Of a stretch of 64,000 nt of DNA, positions 55,578 to 64,000 are shown one piece after another. A model generated the notes under the pieces. That model had not been told where the DNA came from. It did no database searches and was given only the letters and a program-made list of their open reading frames with translations. The stretch lies in contig DF237112.1 in the NCBI GenBank assembly GCA_000708835.1, forward strand, positions 1-64,000. Direction: 5' to 3'. Each line of letters opens with the position of its first letter. Within the stretch, counting starts at the first letter, position 1. The position numbers were made by a program, and so were the translations under genes. The DNA comes from Klebsormidium nitens. Its lineage: Eukaryota; Streptophyta; Klebsormidiophyceae; Klebsormidiales; Klebsormidiaceae.

Positions 55578-58500
55578 CTAGTATACTCTTTCGAACGGAG
55601 TACTTGCGGGCCCAACATTTCCCGCCACCAAGTGTTCCCTTTCAACGACGACATTTTTCCGGTAAAGATTCTGGTCTATAGGGAGCCAGTCTTTGCTGTC
55701 CGCTCTATCAAGGCTCCGCTGCTTCAATTGTGAGAGCCAATAACAAACCCCGAAGAAGATGCAATGCAGTAACAACAACCCTGCGTACCTGCAAAACGGT
55801 CACGCGGAGTTTCATCCCATCCCTCGGTCTTTTCCTTACTTTGCACTATACTGCAATTGCGGCTCCAAGCCACAGAACGCTTCAAAGGAATCATGCTCAC
55901 AATTCTAGATAATTGGATATCGGAAGCAGCACGAATGGGATGTTTGCTTAAAACAATGCGGAGGTGCCACTTTCGGAGAAGCTCTTAAGCACATCGTAAT
56001 CCGCAGAATAGAGCTGCTTTCATCTTCAATGCTTCTGGACAATCCCGCTTACCAAAGTATCGACGTCGGCTGCCGGTACTCGAGGAAGAAATAGGTCCAT
56101 CTGCACGACAAAAGCGACATTTTGTTTTCTCAGATTCGCCGTTGGAATCAACGAAAAGAACCCGAAAGCACAGGAATCAGCGGGATCAAAACGGCAAGGG
56201 CCACGGCCTTGCTGTTCTGACGTCCGGAAGACTCTTCTGAACAAGGGGTTTCGACACTGTCCGATCTTAAGATGGCCCGCTCGTCCTGATTGTCTCTGAG
56301 ACGGCATGCTCGCACATATCACCATGCCGTGTTGCAGCTTCCGGTAACGACAGTCTCGACACGATTTTGAGTGCAACAGTCCCCGATGAGACGGCTGAAA
56401 TGGTGATGATTTTATTCAGGCCCGTTCGAAGTAACCCGTTCCGAATGGCCAATCCATGATGCAGCCAAAAGGCAGATAGGACAAGTTCCGGCGACGACAG
56501 ACAGATCAAAGAACTGGATATTGTGGCGACCCAGCAGCAGAGCATGGTGAACATCGCCCAGGTTGCGACACTCACTTTGATCCCCATGGGTGGGCTAACC
56601 ACTCTAGAAGAACGTACAGGCAGGCCCAAATAACGACGTAACTCATCCGGAATACAGGGAACGCCTGCGAGAAAGCCTTTGTCAGCTGAATATGGAAGTT
56701 TCTCCGACACTTCGCTAAATTTTCTCAGATGCTCTTCAGGCGCATTGGTCGCTTTGTAAGGAGCAAACACCTCCTCCTCGACCATGAAATTTACCTTGAC
56801 ATTCATCTATGTCGCTTTAAAATAAAGCGACCCAATCAGTTCCATCTTTCGGTGCAAACCCGACAATTGAAAAGCGGGATGGATCGCCACGCTTGACCGA
56901 GATCGAACGACGCGTTTCAAAAGTAGGTAGTAAAACTGACACAAAATGCCTCTAGGGTCAGAAGCACTTTCAGGCCGCGAATCGCTCTGACACAATCCCA
57001 GAACGCTGATTACCAACCGGTTGCCCTACGACCAAAGAAAAGTGCGGGGACCTTGGGGATCGGTGGGTCGCGCAAGGAGCTAGGCGTCTGGTTGATAGAG
57101 CCGACCGCGCGCAGTTCTGTTCCACACGGCCCATGTCACCCTTCTCGCAAATAGAGCTGAGAGAAACTCGGAGCTCCTTTCCAGCTTGAGCGCAACTGTG
57201 TGTTGACGAGAACCGTAAAAATTCTGTCGACGGCTTGCGACCACATAGTCAAAGATATGAATACAACATCAAAATCCTCTCAACACGTTTGACGTTTCCT
57301 GTTCCGTAAAAGAATACGCATGAACACCTTACCATGCTGTTGAGCCAAAACTCCCCCGCCATCGCAACAGCGTTTATGATGTGCTCGTTATAGCTCACCT
57401 GCAGGACAGGAACAAATAAACGCCAAACTCAGGTCACAAAACACCGCCAGCTCGGACTGACGACGCACGCCCATGGCTTGAAAGCAACACATTTGTTTGT
57501 ATACGGGAACAATCTGTTGCGCGGCACGTTATTAGAACGGTTCGTTTGTTTCGTTGATGGGTGGTTTCATTTTGCTGTAACTAAATCTATACCAACCAAC
57601 CAAGGGCGTAGATTGGAGAGCCGCTCTAAGCGCCTTCCTTGAGAAGTCCGCTAGGCGCCTTTCATAAAAGCGGTCTGGTCTTACGTATATTGTTCCATTG
57701 ACTCCGTTTTTCAGTTCTCAGGTTCTCAGCTTTCAGTAGCAACAAACCGTCACCTCCGAATGCAGAGCGGATGTATTTGCAGCTGGCAATAAGGCCCCAC
57801 TTTCGAGAGCCAGAATTTTGCCCATTCAGCCGCGACAAACCAGTCGTTCTTGACTTCAGCACAGAGAGGCTGCTCTCTTTGAAGCACAGAGAACTTACGA
57901 AATTCAAAATCTCGCTCGTCCGCCCCTCTTCCACGGAGACAGGGAAGAGGACCAGCCATAAGACCGTGTCGACTAATAAAACCGAAGAACTGCAGGTCTG
58001 CAAGATCAGAAATTACGGCTTTGTCAGCTACTACTGCGTAAATTTCAGAGTCACCGAGCCAAGACGGAGCTCCCGATCGGGTCAGAAAGCGCGGCTCTGG
58101 TTGGCTACTACTGCCTTTGATAAAATGAACCGCCGCTTTGGCCCGCGCAGATGCGGCTGCTTCCAGTGGATACAGGGAACCCAAACATGAACGATAGAAC
58201 GCCAACCCTTTCGGGAGAGCGAGAATAAACTCAAAAACGTGTCGGAGAGAGTCAATACATTGCTAACTTTCGGAGAAAGCTAAGACTAGGCTTCAACAGC
58301 CAGGAGAATGCTACGCCTCCCCAATGTCCACTCACTCTTAAAGTGCGCGCATCCTTTGCCACCTGTCTTTTCCAGAACGTAGACTTATGGACCATCAGCA
58401 GAACACACTTTACCAATCCAATTTGAGCTACGGAAAGTAGATTCATCATTCAAAACAAGCTCAGCGGCATCTCACCTGGAAGAGTATCTGCACTGCATAT

Positions 58501-60642
58501 TCCAGCACCCCCGCATCATCCTCTGGTCTCCTCCTGGGCACAGCCCCGCCTTTTGCCCCAACCCCATTTGGAACCTTCCTTCCATTCGGCTGGCCGAGGG
58601 GCCGCCGATCCTCCTCCTCGTCGCTTGCCCAAATATCCTCTTCGTCCTCTCCCCTGCAAGTTAATGCGCTTCAACTTTTACATCTTGAGGATGCCTCTCT
58701 TTTGGTGATTGAAGCCGCTGACGGTTGTCCCTTTCTCGCCTTTTCCTGTTGAGTTACGGGCTTCGGGACTCTCGTTCATTTGTCAAGATACAAAAAGCAC
58801 CTTCGAACGTTTCTAGCCAGGTAAGTGTAGTAGCCACAATTGTGGGATTCCCCCTGTCCCATTCAGATTTGAGGCTTTTCTGGCTATGTGTGCGCTTCTC
58901 GGGGCCCTAAATTCAAGGGCTTTGCAATTCTTGCTTTCTTCACAGAAGACGAAAAGAACATTCACACGTTTCCAGCCTGGCTATTGAGGAGCCAAGCAGT
59001 GTTACTGCCTCCTCGCATCCCCTTCGGACTTCTCTATTGCTAAAGACTTGACTTTCGAGACTCTGTAATGGATTTGTGCTTGTTGATGCCCCAACAAGTG
59101 TCGTCCTCCTCCTTTATCAGGAAAGACCCTTATTCTCTCACATTCTTTAACATGTTCCGTCTTGATGCCGAATGTTGCAGGAGCCACAACTGTCTGCTGA
59201 ATCAAGACGCCATTCAATCTTCTCTCAGCTTCCGACGGGTTCTGCAACTTGCAATGTACCTGCGGGCAAGCTCAACGTCGCCCTCTGCACCCGGAATCTG
59301 CATCTCCCGCACCTCGTTGTGCTGCTTCCCGGCCCGGGACCGCCACAACTCCAAAGAACTCACCAAGGTCCCACACTGCATGGTACCAAAGAAAGTGCTA
59401 ACTTGTATGGTACCAAAGAAAGTGCTAACTTGTCTCATGTGTAATTCCTTCTTCGCTCCTTGTCTATGGACCGACAATTTGCAGACACCTATTCTCCTAT
59501 TCTCTCCTCCTTATGCAGGGGACATGGCAGTCGCGGAATACGACGAGGTTACATGGCAGAATCAAGAGTTCAATGGGGAAAGCTTGGCTAATGAAGCAGG
59601 CACTGCTCATCAACCAAGGCACTTCTGCTAGACTTGCTTCTTGCAGGCTGAAAAAAGGTCTTCTTGGAACTGTCCGCCTATGTAAGCCAAGGAAACCTCA
59701 AGGAAGCATCGTTTGGGGAATCAACAATCTGTTGCGTTTGGAAGGGACATAACAGCTACGTTTGAGAATAGTAACTCTCCCTGGGCTCAGCAAAGATGGT
59801 GGAGTCAAAGGCGCTTTGAAGCCCCAGGGGCGAAATGAAAGAAAAAAATCACTAGCTCACTGAGCGATAGGCACCCTTCTCTTTTGGAGAAGGCAAGCAT
59901 GACGTTCTTGAGAACCACCTATGACGAAACCAAGTCTGCTTAGAGCGGAAATTACCATTCTAAAGAGGAATATATACAAATAGACACTCGGTGGAGGAAC
60001 CAAGAAGCGACTGGCGCTCACCAAGAAAAAGATGATGACCAAGGAGAAGTTCCATCTGTAAGAGAGGCAAGATCACTTGAGTTCTTGATGCAGCTAAGAG
60101 TCTGTCATTTTACCGTGAGCTTTGTCTATCAGCCTCTGTTTGAACATGGATCCATGATGATCTCTATAAAGTGATGGATTGATATGAGTTGTGCTGTTCC
60201 AAGCTACACAAGTAGTGGCCGACCACCTTTCGAGTCAGCCACGTCAATCGATGAGCTGCTTACAGCCCTGATAGCACCAAGAAATGATAACATTATGCTG
60301 ACTATACCAGCAGAGGGGAACGTAGAGCTCTATCAGACCCTGAAATGACCAAGCTGTACATCAATTTAACCACCACCAGGACAGTCAAATCACTCACTGT
60401 GTGTACCACAGGAATGCGGACGCCCCGTGCCAGCTCACGTCATAGCAGTCCACGCCAAAGAAGTACACCAGCCAAAAGGCTCTGTAAATCAACAACCATC
60501 GCGCGTTGTAGTGCCCGCTGCGTGCTTGCCAAATTCGCTCCCGCTCAAGCCCCTGCCCCTCAAAGGCGACGATTACAAAGACAGATGCGAGGAAGACGAC
60601 CCCCAGAAGGATGGCGCACAGGATGGCCGGCCACAGGGCCAT
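55578..60642 (-). CDS. Rolling-stone-like multi-pass membrane protein
   Basis: Nine exons: 60398-60642, 60022-60055, 59260-59375, 58476-58653, 57899-57997, 57333-57398, 56576-56664, 56053-56100 and 55578-55788; all phases close, 361 aa. Conserved features are the first membrane segment (AILCAILLGVVFLASVFV), ARWLLIYRAFWLVYFF, FLWYTQWNFSLVIIFFL, a cytosolic-type loop rich in acidic residues (GEDEEDIWASDEEE), TCSSSVLLVDTVLWLVLFP, HIINAVAMAGEFWLN, FRMSYVVIWACLYVLLEW, WTYFFLEYRQPTSILWYA and LLLLHCIFFGVCYWL. This is the order of the plant proteins related to Drosophila rolling stone (FAR-17a/AIG1-like), membrane proteins of uncertain biochemical role. A possible 5' UTR intron ends just before the ATG (CAG at 60648-60650). 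The C-terminus has a ~45-residue charged extension. Confidence 0.85.
59380..59433. repeat. 27-base exact direct duplication at an exon acceptor
   Basis: ATGGTACCAAAGAAAGTGCT plus ACTTGT-type continuation occurs twice back to back in the intron immediately upstream of exon 59260-59375 of the rolling-stone-like gene. The duplication includes bases just inside the acceptor region. Confidence 0.9.
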
Positions 60643-62409
60643 CAGTCCTGCTGGACGGAGAGAGACGCTGCATCTAAAAAAGTTTTGCTGCGATCAAGAG
60701 AACAACCTGCTTACCACAGCAACTACGCAGGGGGGGATGAAATTCTGCCAGATTCCGCCCTTTTGTTTGAAGATCCCACCAATTTAATCGCCGACTTTTG
60801 TCATTGAAGACTGGACCCCCTTTTGCTCTGTGCTGTGCTTTAAGTTTCTCAGCGCGAGCGCTCCCATTGCATGAAGCAAAGTGCTTTTTGGACGGCATCG
60901 CACCGTTTGCGTCCAAGAATCACAATGCGTTCTGTCCGATGTCCAAGATGCAGGCGTCACTTCTAAACCTTTCCGCGCGCGCGTGGTCGGGTGACGTTGG
61001 GTGACGTCCATCATTGACGTACTCGGCTCTGCATGCATGCAACTCCGGCTGAGTGGGCCGCCGGCCGAAATGAAGCGCGCCAGCCCGCGCCAGCTTCAGG
61101 ACGCGGCCGCGCTTTACGCCATCTGCGCTGCAAATCCAGTCAACGCTGTCCAATCTGCAGCGCCCTCGGCAATGCTTCAGACGTCTCGCGGTCCAGGTCT
61201 CTGCAGTCTGCAAATGCGAAGAACAATATTCGAGTCAGAGCAGACATGCATTTCATGTAGATTGAATTTGATGGCTGCATTGCTCAGGCCTCAATATATG
61301 TGACTCTGGATTACCAGATTCGTAAGCAGTGAGGATCTGACCATGCCAGAATGACGCTTACTCTTCCAAGCGTCTTCTGATTTTCTATTTGGCGTCGACT
61401 GCCGCTCACATAATCTCGCCTGATGTCAGCCGTGAGAAACTTCTGACATTGGACGACTTTGTTGACTCTTCCCTCGGGGAGGCTCCACCACTTGGCTCAG
61501 GGCAAGCCTGGAATCAGTCATGATGATCGTCGCACCAAAATGATCTTATGAAGGGCGCCACTATCTGCTTTCACGAGGACATTATACTGAGACGTAAGGG
61601 AGACAGGGCGCCACATCCGATTGCTGATTGAAGACGGTGGCTGCTTCACTGGTGTTGTCTTCTTCCCCAATAACGATGTAGGCTGCAAGCAAGCTGGCGG
61701 CAATGAGGAAGGAAAGCATGGAACACATTGCGATCGAACGTGTCGAGAAAAGAAAAGAGTGCCAGTCTAGGATGTAGGATTGCGGAGTGATGCAATGATG
61801 CAACAAAAAGGATTCATTGGCGGATCCTAATGGTGCAGACGAAGGTGGTCTACTGGTCAAGACAAAGAACTCTGAACAATGTGAGAAAAGCAGATTGGTG
61901 GTGCTCGATCAATGACGAGGGACCTTACGAAACATGGCGAATTCTGAATCCCAGGAATTTCACAAAGATTGGATCAATGAGTGAGTCCAATGCTGATGGT
62001 GATGCTACAGAGGCTGACAAGGCGGTGACAAGTGCGCCTAGGCTTTAGAGCTTTCTAATGAGAATGAAAGAGAGCGGGGATATGCACCAGCCTCGAAACG
62101 GTCTGCTCAAAGCAGACATTAGGAGTAGCCAGGAGGTGGACACTCTTGCCAGTCTGCTTAGACTGGTGTAGGCTATTGTAGAAAGCGTGATTTGTCCAAG
62201 CGATGCCTTTTGAAATTTCGTGGAAACTTCTGAGAAGCTGGCTAACTTCTGGTAATTGCAGCCTTAGACACTCCTCCTAAATCGCGGATTGCAAACCTTC
62301 ACCGCTGGGCACAGCGATAAGGAAAGATTCTATAGTTGGATAATCCAGCAACTTTAGAGTCCATGATTAACCGTGCTTTTCCTGATGCAGACTCTATGAC
62401 AGCACTAGA
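60643..62409. promoter_or_regulatory. Divergent intergenic region between rolling-stone-like gene and CDC14
   Basis: It should hold both promoters. A GCGCGCGCG and GGTGACG-rich part (60970-61015, with TGACGT at 61001 and 61014) resembles CRE/E2F-like promoter sequence. A short minus-strand frame at 61582-61728 encodes a 48-residue signal-peptide-like stretch but lacks other support. Confidence 0.35.
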
Positions 62410-63924
62410 ATGGCTTCAAGGGACGACTTTGCAAACGCGAGTGAAGTGGTCAAAGGGAGCGTCTACTTTGCCGTGCTTCGAAGAGCAGAATTTGCGAGGT
62501 GCTCTACAATCGCATCTTCAAATGTCCTTCTAAACCTCGAGTCGGACCTTCCGCATCTGGTGAGCAACTTGATCGACGAGATCTTGCCAGACATCTACAC
62601 TGGCGCCCTGCATCAAAAAATTCAAAGAGCACTTCGTAGTTGATCGCCTTTCCTGTTTAAGGTTTGAATTGTCTTCGTCAAATCATTACTATCCTCGATC
62701 CCTATGAAAGCGGGCACAGAATGGTTGCGCCTGCAGCAGTAAGCAAGAATTGCATTGGCTTTGCGATGTCAGCTCCAGATTTGACTTTCCACTTGTCTAC
62801 TTCCAGGTGTATGAACCATTTTGTGACGATTTCGGGCCTCTCAATCTTGGTCAGACCTACCGCTTTTGCTGGAAGCTCGAGACTCTTAGACTAGAGGCTT
62901 CGAGGCTTGGAAAGAAGGTATACTTCTGGACAACACAGGAAGCGCAGAGGAAATCGAACGCCGCTGTCCTGGTAAGCGCGCCCAAGCTTATCAAATGCTT
63001 TGTTTTCTTGCATACAGTCAGACAGCCTGATCTAGATAAACTGCTCTCATACCAGCTTCGATCCGGTTGAAGCCGCTGTTTGACATAAGCCAGCAACGTG
63101 TAAGAAGGTGGTTGTCGCGAAGACAGCCCTTTGATCATTCAGTGGTTTGGTAATCCTCACAATCTCTTTTTTGCAGCTCGGAGCGTATTCCGTCCTCATC
63201 TTGAGCAAGTCTCCTGAAGAAGCCTACAGCTCCCTTCTCCCATTCCAACCATTCCTGCCTTTTCGGGATCCTACGACAGGGCCTTCGACGTACCATCTGA
63301 CGGTCTACGACTGCCTCTGTGTAAGAACCTTTAAAGTTGAATGTAGTCGAAGATTTGATGAAGCATACCTTTGTGCATCCAAGCCGGGGTGCTGCAATAA
63401 GAGCGGACTACGAATCAAACGCCCCATTAACTTTTTCACTACTGATATTGCAAACCGAAACCTAAGGTTTGGTGTTTTGTTATGGGTATGTGACTTTCCA
63501 TTGAAAAAACTTGAAGCAACGGACTCTCAGCTCAAAAAGTCCAATCCTAGAGGACCCTCTCTTGAAATAGCTAAGCGGAAGCTGCTCTTGTTCGCAGGCG
63601 TTGCAAAAGGCAACAACCCTCGGATGGATCGAATTCAGAAACTTCGACATCAGTCACTATGAGCACTTTGAACAGGTGAGCGGGTGACTGCCAGGAAAAA
63701 GTTTGATTTCTATCAGGCAGACGCAGACACTCCTCGAGAATGCAAAGGATTTTGTCTTCGACACTCTTTCTGGCTCATCTGGTCTCGAGGCGCATAGTGA
63801 GTTCTAGGAACCTAGCTCTCCAACGCGGACTCATATGTGACTGCAGGTGGAGAACGGAGATCTGAACTGGATCATCCCAGGAAAGCTCCTCGCTTTCAGC
63901 GGACCCCAGGCCAAAAGGACTGAG
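62410..63924 (+). CDS. CDC14-type dual-specificity phosphatase, 5' part (cut by window end)
   Basis: Exons: 62410-62559, 62807-62971, 63177-63320, 63598-63675, 63847-63924 and onward; all junctions are phase 0. The 205 residues seen match the CDC14 N-terminal domain in order: [110 protein letters not shown] and [12 protein letters not shown]. The catalytic domain with the HCxxGxxR loop lies beyond the window. CDC14 reverses CDK phosphorylation at mitotic exit and acts in cilia and cytokinesis; it is absent from flowering plants, so its presence points to an alga or early-diverging plant. Confidence 0.9.
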
Positions 63925-64000
63925 GTGCGCTTTCCTTTTTGTATCAAACTCTTCATGGCTGAGCAGACGGTCTAATGGCCTGCTTCGTACCGTTTACCGC

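Noticed and set aside
56267-56806. 179-aa minus-strand frame with hydrophobic segments
   Set aside because: Exon 56576-56664 of the rolling-stone-like gene lies here in a different frame with a clear family match and splice sites.
57750-58205. 151-aa minus-strand frame with a good ATG
   Set aside because: It overlaps exon 57899-57997 of the rolling-stone-like gene in another frame, while the spliced model matches the family and keeps phase.
61582-61728. 48-aa minus-strand signal-peptide-like frame (MCSMLSFLIAASLLAAY)
   Set aside because: Too short, no splice partners or promoter evidence; could be a small secreted peptide but is not supported.

Overview
The window is nuclear DNA of a green plant-lineage eukaryote, most likely a streptophyte (charophyte) alga. 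Genes are split by GT-AG introns. There is a plant-type eIF4G, a cytosolic tRNA-Ala with the plant AUCGAUA T-loop, a plant-style GT14 glycosyltransferase and a rolling-stone-like membrane protein, alongside a CDC14 phosphatase, which flowering plants lack. Klebsormidium or a relative would fit, but that is inference. Exon models were built by hand; for five genes the reading phase closes at every junction.

Left part (1 to about 13.1 kb) is mobile DNA. Bases 1-590 are a degenerate ~180-bp tandem repeat. Bases 591-6576 are an intronless virus-like block: a small basic/acidic protein, two tandem tyrosine recombinases (the first broken before its active site, the second intact), an archaeo-eukaryotic primase fused to an SF3 helicase, and a small basic protein. 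No capsid, packaging ATPase or protease is seen, so it is either a remnant of a polinton-like/virophage-like element or a compact recombinase-primase-helicase element. Bases 6926-13055 hold an intron-containing KDZ-superfamily transposase on the minus strand, with Cys clusters, a SWIM-like zinc finger and recognisable D, D and E motifs.

Right part (13.8-64 kb) is host sequence: a MnmM/YtqB-like tRNA methyltransferase with a possible plastid transit peptide (+); a 22-exon eIF4G (-, 18341-36943) with a very long A/E/K-rich helix; an intron-containing tRNA-Ala(UGC) (+); a small membrane-anchored ORF (+); a GT14 enzyme with an extra-long stem (-); a secreted two-module Cys-rich protein of unknown function (-); a rolling-stone-like multi-pass protein (-); and the 5' part of CDC14 (+), cut by the window edge.

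The most unusual host feature is 'exon echoes'. Introns of eIF4G, GT14 and the secreted-protein gene carry arrays of decayed copies of the adjacent exon edge, often with the splice site. The introns appear to have grown by repeated tandem duplication of exon/intron junctions.
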